From contig JAFTCL010000001.1 in the NCBI GenBank assembly GCA_017454745.1, forward strand, positions 1 to 64,000: 64,000 nucleotides of DNA. The letters are read 5' to 3'. This DNA is from Kiritimatiellia bacterium. Its GTDB lineage: Bacteria; Verrucomicrobiota; Kiritimatiellia; RFP12; UBA1067. Both the position numbers and the translations under genes were made by a program. Positions 24,316 through 32,962 of this stretch are shown here, piece after piece. Below the pieces are notes generated by a model. The model made no database searches and was not told where the DNA came from. It worked only from the letters and a program-made list of their open reading frames with translations. How positions within the stretch are numbered: the first letter of the stretch is position 1; the number at the start of each line of letters is the position of its first letter.

Positions 24316-25196
24316 CACGAAAGATCTAACGGCAAATCGGAGATGTCTCTAAGTCTTTTGCCGTTAATCATGGCGTCTAACAGCTCAATGATATCGTCAC
24401 GCTTGTCTTTGCCATACTGTTTCACAGCCTCGACAAGTTCATCTAATGCAAAATGATACACACAATCTATATCCCCTGTTCCCAGCGCTAAGGATACGAG
24501 ACGGGCAGGCAGCGGCTCCCCTGTCACAACGACAACATGTGGAAGATGTCCTTTACGATTTCTTATTAGGTTCAAAGCTTCGGTACGACTGTTTTGCGCG
24601 CGATCACTACGCATCGTCCATTTCGCAGATATGGAAGCATGCAGGATATGAAGCTGGTTGTTCTTCTTGCGGATATCCGTCTTAAGGCATACTGCATCAT
24701 TTACGATGTTTGCGCCTTTGTTTATCTCATCGTCCGTACATGGAGCCCGCGACACCATAATGTCAGGAGCGACGATATAATCATTACCAAGCATTGTTGC
24801 TAGCTGGCGGTCAGCCTTTACAACTTTTGACAAATGCGCCAAGTGTTCATATTGGGCAAAGCTTGCTGTTTTATCTCCTTTGTTGTTTCCTAAATTCTCG
24901 ATGGTCCATTTTCCGGGGCGCAGATGCTGTAACTTGGGAAATGTCGTCTCAACGAATTCACAGACTAACTCCTCAAAAATTCTGCCTGCCGTTTGACCAG
25001 GAAGTTTCTTCCCTTCCTTTGCACGCAAGTCATGTGCTATTAACTTTCCTATCTCACATGAAGGATCACTATCCTTATCACTGTTGGACGGGATCCCTTT
25101 CGAGTCCAAGACAAGAACCCGCTTAGCAACTAGTTGTTCATGAAACCTCTTCCTAGCTACGGCTATGAGAGCTGAATCGTTTTTGAGCCTAGTCAT
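24312..25196 (-). CDS. NgoMIV-family type II restriction endonuclease, predicted target GCCGGC
   Basis: 294 residues, matching NgoMIV over nearly the full length. Conserved active-site positions, shifted by 5 from NgoMIV, are Glu75 (GRIFEE), Asp145 (VAPDIMVSR), Lys192 (HASISAKWTMRSDRAQNSR) and Glu206 (RTEALNLIRNRKG). The recognition segment RSDRAQ, used by NgoMIV to read CCGG, is unchanged. The C-terminal NGKRLRDISDLPLDL is also family-typical. I therefore predict cleavage at GCCGGC as a tetramer. It overlaps the methyltransferase gene by 8 bases. The coding DNA is clearly more AT-rich than the host genes, fitting recent transfer. All catalytic residues are intact. Confidence 0.9.
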   Translation of the reverse strand: MTRLKNDSALIAVARKRFHEQLVAKRVLVLDSKGIPSNSDKDSDPSCEIGKLIAHDLRAKEGKKLPGQTAGRIFEELVCEFVETTFPKLQHLRPGKWTIENLGNNKGDKTASFAQYEHLAHLSKVVKADRQLATMLGNDYIVAPDIMVSRAPCTDDEINKGANIVNDAVCLKTDIRKKNNQLHILHASISAKWTMRSDRAQNSRTEALNLIRNRKGHLPHVVVVTGEPLPARLVSLALGTGDIDCVYHFALDELVEAVKQYGKDKRDDIIELLDAMINGKRLRDISDLPLDLSC

Positions 25197-26769
25197 TGTT
25201 CAGTGCCTTTCTAATACATCTGCCAACGGCATTCGCCACTGGCGGAGGAAACGCATTTCCGATCATCCTGCACGCCAAGGTCTTCTTCTTTCCGAAATCC
25301 CAACTCGGCGGGAAACCCTGAATCGCAGCTATCATTTCCTTCGTTAACTTGGGCATGCCTTCAAAGTCTTTGCTCGGCGCTTCGTTGGCCACACCCAACC
25401 CATCGACGCCAAGTTCCGCCCATGCACGACGGGCTCGCGTCGGGCCGAGATCCGGCCCGCCATGTTTCTTGCTTCCACCAACAATCGTTGGCGCGACTTT
25501 GTTTGCCCGTTCAACCCACCTATTCAGACCTCGCCAGCCATTTGCTCCCATCAGGTCACGTAACGACTCTCCGACAGATGGAGCCCGTCTCTTCTCTGGC
25601 GGAGGATAGGAGAATGTACCATGTTCCCCCGATCGTATACCAACGATTACAACACGCGGTCTGATTTGCGGGACACCGTAATCACATGCCTGAAGTAGTT
25701 TTATCTGAACGGCATAACCAAGCGCTCGAATCCGCTCAAGAATAGCATTACGATACACATCAAATTTGGGATCAAGAAGGCCTCTTACGTTCTCAAGCAT
25801 CACCGCGCGAGGCTTTATTTCGGATATAAGACGTATCGCCTCAGGGAAGAGATCGCGCTCATCATTCTCCCCAAGTTGCTTTGACGCAACAGAAAAAGGC
25901 GGACATGGTACTCCACCGGCCAGCAAATCCACACCTACATATGGTGAACCGTCGAACTTATGAACATCTGCACATATCACATTCCAATTTGGCTTATTGT
26001 TCCGTAGAACAGCACAATAATCGCTCTCATACTCGACAAGCGCAACATGTTCAAAGCCAGCATTTTCCAGTCCGATTGCCTGACCGCCAGCACCAGCGCA
26101 AATCTCAACACAGGTCAACTTTCCCTTTCTCCTGGCATCGGCAATCACTTTCTGAATCTCGTTCTTATCCACACACGAATAGAGTGAATATGGTCCAAGG
26201 AGAAAGTCTAACTGTACCGCCGCTTCGCAGACGCGGAGGCGGTTGCGCGGAATCTGGGCAAGGTCGGAGGGAAGATAATGCTCAAGCGGCGCGAACTCGC
26301 CGTCGGCCTTGAACTGCCCGATGGCCTTCTTCACCTTCGCCGAGCGTCCGCCGAAGTCGGCCGTGCGCGCGATCACGACGGGATCGTCGAGGCGAGGTCC
26401 GTAGTCGAGGAAAGCTGTTTTAAATACATAGTACGCCTTGTTCTTCGACGGACCAAGTTTCGCATACGTCGGATTCGCCGCACGAAACTCCGCTCGGGTC
26501 ATCTTACCTACAAACTCGGCCTCAAACACATGCCGCGTGCCCTTCACGTCTGCGTAGAGCCACAGTTCCTTGATGGATGCGAACGCTTTTTCGTCGAACT
26601 CGTCCCCCTCCTTCACGGGGTAGTTGTAGATGCCGTGGCGCTTGATCCAGGCGAGCTGGCGCGCCTTGTATGTGCCAACAAGGACGGCGGCAGATTGCAA
26701 CGGTCGAGGGGTGTCCGCCTTATCCGGCGTGACCTTGCGCGCTTTTTTCTTCAAAAGTTTCTCTGCCAT
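25189..26769 (-). CDS. DNA (cytosine-5) methyltransferase with a compositionally distinct N-terminal domain
   Basis: 526 residues. The C-terminal 310 residues hold the m5C set: motif I VEICAGAGGQAIGLENAG (about 221), motif IV GGVPCPPFS with the catalytic Cys, motif VI MLENVRG, motif VIII QIRPRVVIVG, a recognition region after VAPTIVGGSKKHGG, and motif X MIGNAFPPPVANAVG. It should protect GCCGGC from the overlapping endonuclease. The first 185 residues (VLVGTYKARQLAWIKRHGIYNYP, VFEAEFVGKMTRAEFRAANP) have no methyltransferase motif and look like a PUA/EVE-like module, a low-certainty impression. This part is GC-rich like the host and the remainder AT-rich, with a sharp switch near 26217, so the gene may be a fusion. 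Confidence 0.85.
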   Translation of the reverse strand: MAEKLLKKKARKVTPDKADTPRPLQSAAVLVGTYKARQLAWIKRHGIYNYPVKEGDEFDEKAFASIKELWLYADVKGTRHVFEAEFVGKMTRAEFRAANPTYAKLGPSKNKAYYVFKTAFLDYGPRLDDPVVIARTADFGGRSAKVKKAIGQFKADGEFAPLEHYLPSDLAQIPRNRLRVCEAAVQLDFLLGPYSLYSCVDKNEIQKVIADARRKGKLTCVEICAGAGGQAIGLENAGFEHVALVEYESDYCAVLRNNKPNWNVICADVHKFDGSPYVGVDLLAGGVPCPPFSVASKQLGENDERDLFPEAIRLISEIKPRAVMLENVRGLLDPKFDVYRNAILERIRALGYAVQIKLLQACDYGVPQIRPRVVIVGIRSGEHGTFSYPPPEKRRAPSVGESLRDLMGANGWRGLNRWVERANKVAPTIVGGSKKHGGPDLGPTRARRAWAELGVDGLGVANEAPSKDFEGMPKLTKEMIAAIQGFPPSWDFGKKKTLACRMIGNAFPPPVANAVGRCIRKALNND

Positions 26770-26817
26770 GAAATTCCCTATTCTTATAATTTCATTCTCC
26801 TTTTGCCAGACTCAATG

Positions 26818-27015
26818 TCAAGCGGAAGCAAAATTCCAGACGAAGCCCAACTTGTCAAAAGACCGTCTAGCCCTCTTCACCCGCGCCCGCACAGTCGAAA
26901 CTGCGTGTGCCGACATCAAGGTCATGCCCTGCCGCCATCCATAGCGCCGGCGAAACGCATCCGGCACGACAAGCTGACCCTTAGATGACTTTTTTGCTGT
27001 CTCTATTGCGTACAT
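26818..27015 (-). pseudogene. AbrB/SpoVT-type antitoxin-like fragment, frameshifted
   Basis: The first 32 residues (YAIETAKKSSKGQLVVPDAFRRRYGWRQGMTL, with the ATG at 27015 and aaggag 4 bases upstream) match the swapped-hairpin DNA-binding domain of AbrB-like antitoxins. After GMTL the frame becomes a meaningless Arg-rich stretch. In the alternative frame the DNA reads LDVGTRSFD, which fits the family better, so a frameshift at about 26920 is likely. That frame also soon stops. No toxin gene follows. It lies just upstream of the methyltransferase gene. Confidence 0.5.
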
Positions 27016-27068
27016 CACTCTCCTTTAAGTAAGACAAGTAAGATTATACCACCGTTCACATCGCCATG

Positions 27069-27365
27069 TCAATCCCCTCGACCCGACGCGTCGAGTTTCA
27101 CCAGTTCCATCAGTTCGTCGTCGGACATCTCCGTGACGAGCTTTGAGACGGGAGTTCCGCCGTGGAGGATAAGGCCCTCACGCCCGAACACGCCCGCAAG
27201 GTAATCGGCGAGCGGCCCGATCATTTCGCGGTACTGCGTAAACACGAGCATCTTCTCCTGACGCGACGCCACCTCCGCCGCACGCTCGCCCAGCACGACG
27301 AACTTGCCTGAGGAGCGTTTCACGGGCGCGTCCCAGTCGTCCTTCTTGAAATGTCCATCGGTTTG
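27069..27365 (-). pseudogene. Remnant of a SNF2-family helicase with N-terminal loss and internal deletion
   Basis: The frame reads DGHFKKDDWDAPVKRSSGK, then RQEKMLVFTQYREMIGPLADYL and GLILHGGTPVSK. These match the start of the C-terminal helicase lobe of bacterial SNF2 proteins. It then jumps straight to LVTEMSDDELMELVKLD, the very C-terminus of the same family. About 130 residues containing motifs V and VI are missing at the join, as is the whole N-terminal lobe. It lies just after the heparinase-like gene, and the helicase frame begins at that gene's stop codon. Host-like GC content suggests an old resident gene destroyed by deletions. Confidence 0.7.
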
Positions 27366-27374
27366 TCTCCTTTG

Positions 27375-29678
27375 TCAGAAAATGCCGCTTTGCGGCTGGA
27401 TGGTTGTGGCGAACGGACGCAAGGGCGCGTTCTTGCCGATGGCGATCATGCCGCCGACGGGCCCCTCGCGGTTGAAAAGAACAGTGACCTCGACAGTGTC
27501 GCTTGAGGAGGCAGGCAGCGTTACAATCACGCCGTCCATGCCGCCCTTAACGACCTTCCGCGTCTGTGGGGCGGACGAAACGGAAGTGTCTGCCGCCGTT
27601 ATGACGTGCAGGAACCGGTCGGCGTCACGCGGCGCACCGGGCGACACCTCCAATCGCCACGCGCCAAAGTACGGACCACGCCCCGTCCGCTTCGCCCCCC
27701 GTTCGGCCGAGGCGAGAAACGCGGAATCCGGCTCCCAGTTCTTGCCGTTCGCCCAGTACTCCTTGCCGGGACCGCCGATTGTCACAAGTGCCGCATCCTC
27801 CGGCAGGACGGTCTCGCAAAAAAGCCGACCTTTCCCGCTGTCAGCCGTTAACAGCCGCCCCTCGATACGCGGCTCGTCCTTCGTATGCAGAAGCCAAGCC
27901 TTACGGTCGGTCGGCACGACGGCAGTCACGCGGTCATAGACAACAAACACATCGGGAAGCAGATGGACAAACTGCCGCACCGCCTCTTTGCATTTCTCGC
28001 CGTATATGGCCGTCGCATCGGATGCAATGTAGGTGTAGGCATCGTTCGTCTCGAAGGCAAGTACCTTAGCGGAGCCGTCGTACATACCGCCGTCATTCGT
28101 CTTGCCTTCCGGGCCGGGATAGACAGGTCCCCAATATCTGGGCAACGGTTCATCCGGGCGACGGATCAGGATGCAGTTGTGGGCAATTGTCTGCGCGTAA
28201 TAGTACTTTAGGTTCCAATCCGTCTCCACACCGCGCGTTCCGGAATCAAGCGAGAGAAAGTCATGTTTGTAAATGGTGAAGTTGTTCTCATCGTGGTGCT
28301 TGTGCTGGGTTAGGGATGCCCCTGCGGTGAATGTGCAGTAGGTGGAATCGGGCTTCCAGCCGGAGCGCATAAGGAACTGTCCGAGATTCTCAAAGTGCCG
28401 GGCGTGGAGCGGTAAGTTCTCTAGCTCATCAGCGGAATACGGTTTCACGCCGTCGTCCCCGCCGCCGAAAAGGAACGGATACATTGGCCAATCATTGGCG
28501 AACGATTGGTTGGACACACGGTCGCGCAACGATGCGGCGAGACGGGCGGCAGCGGGATTCGCGTCGCGGAAGAAATGGATATACTGCGTCATGTGTTCGT
28601 AAAGCCGCCCCACCGTCAAGGCGTTTTGCGTGTGCGGATCGTCACCGAATCCGGAGTATAGCGGTACAGATGGATTCTGTTCGTTCGGAATCCATGTCCA
28701 GTAGATCCAGTTGGGGAATAGCGCCAAACCGGGATAGGATGCGGCGAGGTTCTCTCCCGTCGCAGAGAGCCAGGTATGGAAAAAATTGAAGTGCGCCCAC
28801 GGATACGCGCCCATGCAGTAACCTGGCACGGCGGAGGAAAGTGCGCCGTCATCCCCCGCGCCGTCATTGCGGAATTTCAACATCTGCGTACAAAGGTCGT
28901 GACCTCGGCGCAAGTGGTTGCGCGCGAGATCGTCGCAAAAGCCATCGCCGAACGACGCAAGACCCGAATACCACAATAGACTCGGCACACTGTAGAATCC
29001 GGTCTGGATACCGCCCGTGTTGCGGCGGATGATGGACGGCTTGCCCTTGCCGGGCTGCACGTCCTCAACGTGCTTCACGAGCGGCACAATGATTGCCTTG
29101 CGTTCATCGGGCGTAAGACCCTCCCAGATCCAGTCGTAGGCGCAGAGCGCGAGAATGCGTGAGGTGGAGTACCAGTTGACGGCCCGCCCGTTACGATAGG
29201 CGGCATGGTAAGCGGCCACACTCGCCTCCAGCATCTTACGCGCTTTCTCCAAATACTTCCGTTCTCCGGTAAAACGCCAAGCAAGCGCGCACTCCGCCGC
29301 CTGCGGACCCCATTCCTTCACGGAAGGGATCGGTGTCGCCGCCGTTGTAGTGTGCGTACCGCTCGCGGTCTTCACCTCGCGGAATGTCACGGGGTCAAAA
29401 CCGGAACAGACCGGATCGTCAGGATAGTCGTCCGCCCGCTTCAGGAGGTTGTCGCGCGCCGCCCTTGCCGGACCTTCCGCCCGTGCCTTGACCGCCGGCC
29501 AGGTCTCCGCGTTGAAAAACATCCGTGGATGATCCGTGCGAATTCGCGCAATCCACGCATCCCCGTTGTTTGGCGCCGAAAAGGCAACGTTTACCGCCAG
29601 CGGAATAACCGCCCACATGGCGGCCATCGAGAAGAGGCCGACCGACTTACCGCTCATAAAGCTGTTCAAATTCTTCAC
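27375..29678 (-). CDS. Secreted heparinase II/III-like polysaccharide lyase
   Basis: 767 residues with a signal segment (GLFSMAAMWAVIPLAVNVAFSA). The N-terminal 400 residues form an alpha/alpha toroid as in alginate/heparin lyases (FFNAETWPAVKARAEGPARAARDN, VNWYSTSRILALCAYDWIWEG, ASFGDGF, WAHFNFFHTW). The C-terminal half is a beta-sandwich of Hep_II_III type with the diagnostic HKHHDENNFTIYKHDFLSLDSGTRG. Expected to act in the periplasm or outside on uronate-containing glycans by beta-elimination. I chose the GTG at 29678 because aaggag sits 7 bases before it; an ATG at residue 8 also exists. It follows mfd by 41 bases with no visible terminator. Confidence 0.75.
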   Translation of the reverse strand: MKNLNSFMSGKSVGLFSMAAMWAVIPLAVNVAFSAPNNGDAWIARIRTDHPRMFFNAETWPAVKARAEGPARAARDNLLKRADDYPDDPVCSGFDPVTFREVKTASGTHTTTAATPIPSVKEWGPQAAECALAWRFTGERKYLEKARKMLEASVAAYHAAYRNGRAVNWYSTSRILALCAYDWIWEGLTPDERKAIIVPLVKHVEDVQPGKGKPSIIRRNTGGIQTGFYSVPSLLWYSGLASFGDGFCDDLARNHLRRGHDLCTQMLKFRNDGAGDDGALSSAVPGYCMGAYPWAHFNFFHTWLSATGENLAASYPGLALFPNWIYWTWIPNEQNPSVPLYSGFGDDPHTQNALTVGRLYEHMTQYIHFFRDANPAAARLAASLRDRVSNQSFANDWPMYPFLFGGGDDGVKPYSADELENLPLHARHFENLGQFLMRSGWKPDSTYCTFTAGASLTQHKHHDENNFTIYKHDFLSLDSGTRGVETDWNLKYYYAQTIAHNCILIRRPDEPLPRYWGPVYPGPEGKTNDGGMYDGSAKVLAFETNDAYTYIASDATAIYGEKCKEAVRQFVHLLPDVFVVYDRVTAVVPTDRKAWLLHTKDEPRIEGRLLTADSGKGRLFCETVLPEDAALVTIGGPGKEYWANGKNWEPDSAFLASAERGAKRTGRGPYFGAWRLEVSPGAPRDADRFLHVITAADTSVSSAPQTRKVVKGGMDGVIVTLPASSSDTVEVTVLFNREGPVGGMIAIGKNAPLRPFATTIQPQSGIF

Positions 29679-29719
29679 TTGTATTCTCCTTACCCAGTCT
29701 ATCGCAAAACCGCACATGG

Positions 29720-32700
29720 TCATTTCACCTGCTCGATGGTTTTTATGATTGATGTCAGTTTGGCATCGGCGTTTTTGCCGGACAGCAACGGAATGTTTCC
29801 TGCGATTGTGACGGGAGCGACCCGGTCTTTCCGTCTGAACATGTATATTTTACCGTCGCGAACCGTAATCCGCGAAATCCGGCGTTCTGCGGCGGTGATC
29901 CGCAGCAGCGCCAATTTCAGCGCCCGATCCACCGGCTTGGGCGGCGTACCGTAACGGTCGGACATCTCGCGCCGGATGGATTTGATATCCTTGGCGGAAT
30001 TGGCTTCCGCGATTTTACGGTGAAACAGCATCCGGTGTCCATCGTCCTCAATGTACCCGTATGGAATGCAAGCGGAGCGGTCGGGATCGATCACGCCAGG
30101 CGAATAGTCCATAAAGTCGAACTGGGTCTCTACGTCCACCAGTAACGGCGGCTTCTCGCCCTTGAGCCGGGCTATGGTACGCTTGAGCAGCTGGCAATAC
30201 AGACCGAATCCGATCGCGGCGATATGCCCGCTCTGCTGAATGCCGAGCAAATTGCCGGAACCGCGAATCTCCAGGTCGCGCATCGCCAAACCGAATCCCG
30301 CACCCAATCCGCCGTGTTTGCGGAGCGCGTCCAACCGTTCGCGGGCGATTGCGTCAATCTGGCCGTGATCGGGCAACAGCAGCCAAGCATAACCTTTTAA
30401 CGACGAACGCCCCACCCTTCCGCGCAACTGGTAAAGACTGGCAAGACCGAAACGATCGGCACGATGGACGATTATGGTGTTGGCGCGGGGAATGTCCAAC
30501 CCGCTCTCCACAATCGTGGTGCAAAGCAGCACATCAATTTCGCCCGCCTCAAACGCCTCCATCTTGCGCGACAGCTCCCCGCTCGGCAACTGCCCATGCG
30601 CGACCTCGATCCGCAATTCCGGCAACAGTGACTCCAGCCGCTGGCGCATCATATCGATGGTCTTAACCCGGTTGTATAGGAAGTAAACCTGTCCGCCCCG
30701 GCAAACTTCCTGCATCACCGCTTGGCGCAGCGTTTGGTCGGAATCTTTTGCCACCCGCGTCTCGACCGCCAGGCGTTCCTGCGGCGGGGTTTGCAGCAAA
30801 CTCATGTCGCGGGCGCCGACCATGCTCAAGTACAGGGTACGTGGTATCGGGGTGGCAGTGAGGGTCAACACATCGACAATCTGCCGAGCGGTTTTCAATT
30901 TCTCTTTGTGTACGACCCCGAACCGCTGTTCCTCGTCGATAATCAGCAAACCCAAATCCTTGAACGACACCCCGTCCGCCAGCAGCGCGTGGGTACCGAT
31001 CAAAATATCGACGCGCCCGGTCGCGGCGGCGGCTAAGGCTTGCTCGCAAGCGGCCGGAGAGTGGAAACGGCTCACCACCCCGATATTCACCGGGAACGCC
31101 GCCATCCGTTCTTTAAACGTTTCGTAATGCTGCTCCGCCAGCACCGTGGTCGGCACCAGCACCGCGACCTGTCTGCCGTTCATCACCGCCAGAAACGCGG
31201 CCCGCATCGCCACCTCGGTTTTACCGTACCCGGCGTCACCGCAAATCAACCGGTCCATCGGCTTGGGCAACGACATATCGCGCTTGACATCTTCCACCGC
31301 TTTGTGCTGATCGGGCGTTTCCGTGTACGGAAAGGCGGCTTCGAATTCCTGCATGTACATCGGGGACGGATCGAACGCCACTCCCGGCACCACGGACCGC
31401 CGGGCCTGGGTTTCCAACAGCGATGCCGCCAAATCCTGCACCGCGCGCTCCGCGTCGGCCTTCTCTGACAACCACCGCTTGCCGGACAAATTGTGGAGCT
31501 TGGCATCCTCACGCCCCGCCACCCCGACGTAGCGGCTCAACAAATGCGCTTGGGATACAGGCACGTGGATCTTCACCCCGCCCGCGTACTCTATGGAAAA
31601 CACCTCGTATCGGCGGCCCTCGACAATTATCTCTGTGGAACCCAAAAACCGGCCGATGCCGTGGTTAAGGTGCACAACCAAATCACCCGGTTCCAATTCC
31701 GAAACCTGTTCGATTCTCGCTCCAGCCACGCTCGTCCCGGATACCGCGCGGCGCACATTTTTACGGCGCGAAGAAAACAGGTCGGTCTGTCCCACCACCA
31801 ACAGACCCGGAAGCGAAAAACCGCCTGAAATTGCGAACTTCTGAATCTCGATGCCGCTGTCATCGCCGATTTCCCGGGCCAGCATCTCGCAGGTTCCCGC
31901 AGTATCGGCGCATACGAAAACGCGTTCCCCTTCGGCGGCTTGGCCGGAGAAAAACTCCAAGAGATTGCGACGGTGCCGGGCCAGCAGATCGGAATAAAGT
32001 TCGCCGTCGTCGGCCGCATCGGCCAACCCCGGAACCGACGCCACCGGCAATTCCAGCGTCGGGGTACGGGGCGGCGGCGGATCACCGGTGAAAAACTGGA
32101 AATGCGGTTTGCTCGCCGCCACCGCCTCCTGCAACCGATCCCATTCCGTTGCGGACGGCGTATCAAGACGCATGGCCTCGAAATTCTGCCAAAGCAACGC
32201 AACGCCCTCCGGCAGAACCTCCGGCACCTGCACGGTTTTAATCGCCTCTCCGAAACACGGCGGCAGCCACGCCGATTTTCCGGATTCCACGGACAACTGG
32301 GTGGAGGGATCGAACATCCGCAGCGACTCCAGCTCGGTGCCGAAAAATTCCGCCCGCCACGGGGCCTTGGCTTGCGGCGGCCAGATGTCCAGCACCCCGC
32401 CACGAACCGCAAGTTCTCCGGGATCGAACACATCGGTCACCCTGCGGTATCCGGCATCGCAAAGCCGCCGAACCAGCTCATCGAATTCAAAGCATCCGCC
32501 CACTTTCAGGGTAATTGTGCCGCGGTTAAGCAAATCTGGATCCGGCGCGGGTTGCGTAAACGCCGCCATGGTGGCTACCACCACCCGTGGTACCTCTCCG
32601 TCCGAACGATCTTCCTCCGGCGACTGGTCCGCGATGCCGCGCATCGTGCGGATTACCCGCGCCCGGTTTCCGGCGGCCACGGCATCGCCCTCCGTCAGTT

Positions 32701-32950
32701 GCGGAAAGAGCATGGGCGAAATTTCCGCCGTGCGGCTTAGCGAACACAAATCGGCGTAAACGCGATCCTGGTCAACCACGCTCGGAACCAGCACCCATGC
32801 GCACCGTACAGGCGAGCGGCGTGCCAAAACGATTCCGGCCAGCGCGGCGGAAACCCCGGGCAAGAAAGAGCCGGCCAGCCGATCGACTCCCTTTGGAATC
32901 GCCGACGAAAAAGCTTTGGCAAAAATTTCCGGCCAACCCGTCCGCGCCAT
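29720..32950 (-). CDS. mfd: Transcription-repair coupling factor
   Basis: About 1076-residue ATPase that removes RNA polymerase stalled at lesions and recruits UvrA. Order: a UvrB-like N-terminal region with reduced helicase motifs, the RNA polymerase interaction domain LEPGDLVVHLNHGIGRFLGS near residue 440, Walker A ICGDAGYGKTEVAMRAAF near 570, LLIIDEEQRFGVVHKEKLK, LTATPIPRTLYLSM, TTIVESGLDIPRANTIIVHRADRFG, QLRGRVGRSSLKGYAWLL, and the C-terminal TRCF domain (YSPGVIDPDRSACIPYGYI). It is slightly shorter than E. coli Mfd. aagga sits six bases before the ATG at 32950; an ATG two codons upstream would touch that site. Confidence 0.95.
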   Translation of the reverse strand: MARTGWPEIFAKAFSSAIPKGVDRLAGSFLPGVSAALAGIVLARRSPVRCAWVLVPSVVDQDRVYADLCSLSRTAEISPMLFPQLTEGDAVAAGNRARVIRTMRGIADQSPEEDRSDGEVPRVVVATMAAFTQPAPDPDLLNRGTITLKVGGCFEFDELVRRLCDAGYRRVTDVFDPGELAVRGGVLDIWPPQAKAPWRAEFFGTELESLRMFDPSTQLSVESGKSAWLPPCFGEAIKTVQVPEVLPEGVALLWQNFEAMRLDTPSATEWDRLQEAVAASKPHFQFFTGDPPPPRTPTLELPVASVPGLADAADDGELYSDLLARHRRNLLEFFSGQAAEGERVFVCADTAGTCEMLAREIGDDSGIEIQKFAISGGFSLPGLLVVGQTDLFSSRRKNVRRAVSGTSVAGARIEQVSELEPGDLVVHLNHGIGRFLGSTEIIVEGRRYEVFSIEYAGGVKIHVPVSQAHLLSRYVGVAGREDAKLHNLSGKRWLSEKADAERAVQDLAASLLETQARRSVVPGVAFDPSPMYMQEFEAAFPYTETPDQHKAVEDVKRDMSLPKPMDRLICGDAGYGKTEVAMRAAFLAVMNGRQVAVLVPTTVLAEQHYETFKERMAAFPVNIGVVSRFHSPAACEQALAAAATGRVDILIGTHALLADGVSFKDLGLLIIDEEQRFGVVHKEKLKTARQIVDVLTLTATPIPRTLYLSMVGARDMSLLQTPPQERLAVETRVAKDSDQTLRQAVMQEVCRGGQVYFLYNRVKTIDMMRQRLESLLPELRIEVAHGQLPSGELSRKMEAFEAGEIDVLLCTTIVESGLDIPRANTIIVHRADRFGLASLYQLRGRVGRSSLKGYAWLLLPDHGQIDAIARERLDALRKHGGLGAGFGLAMRDLEIRGSGNLLGIQQSGHIAAIGFGLYCQLLKRTIARLKGEKPPLLVDVETQFDFMDYSPGVIDPDRSACIPYGYIEDDGHRMLFHRKIAEANSAKDIKSIRREMSDRYGTPPKPVDRALKLALLRITAAERRISRITVRDGKIYMFRRKDRVAPVTIAGNIPLLSGKNADAKLTSIIKTIEQVK

Positions 32951-32962
32951 CGGCATTCCTTT

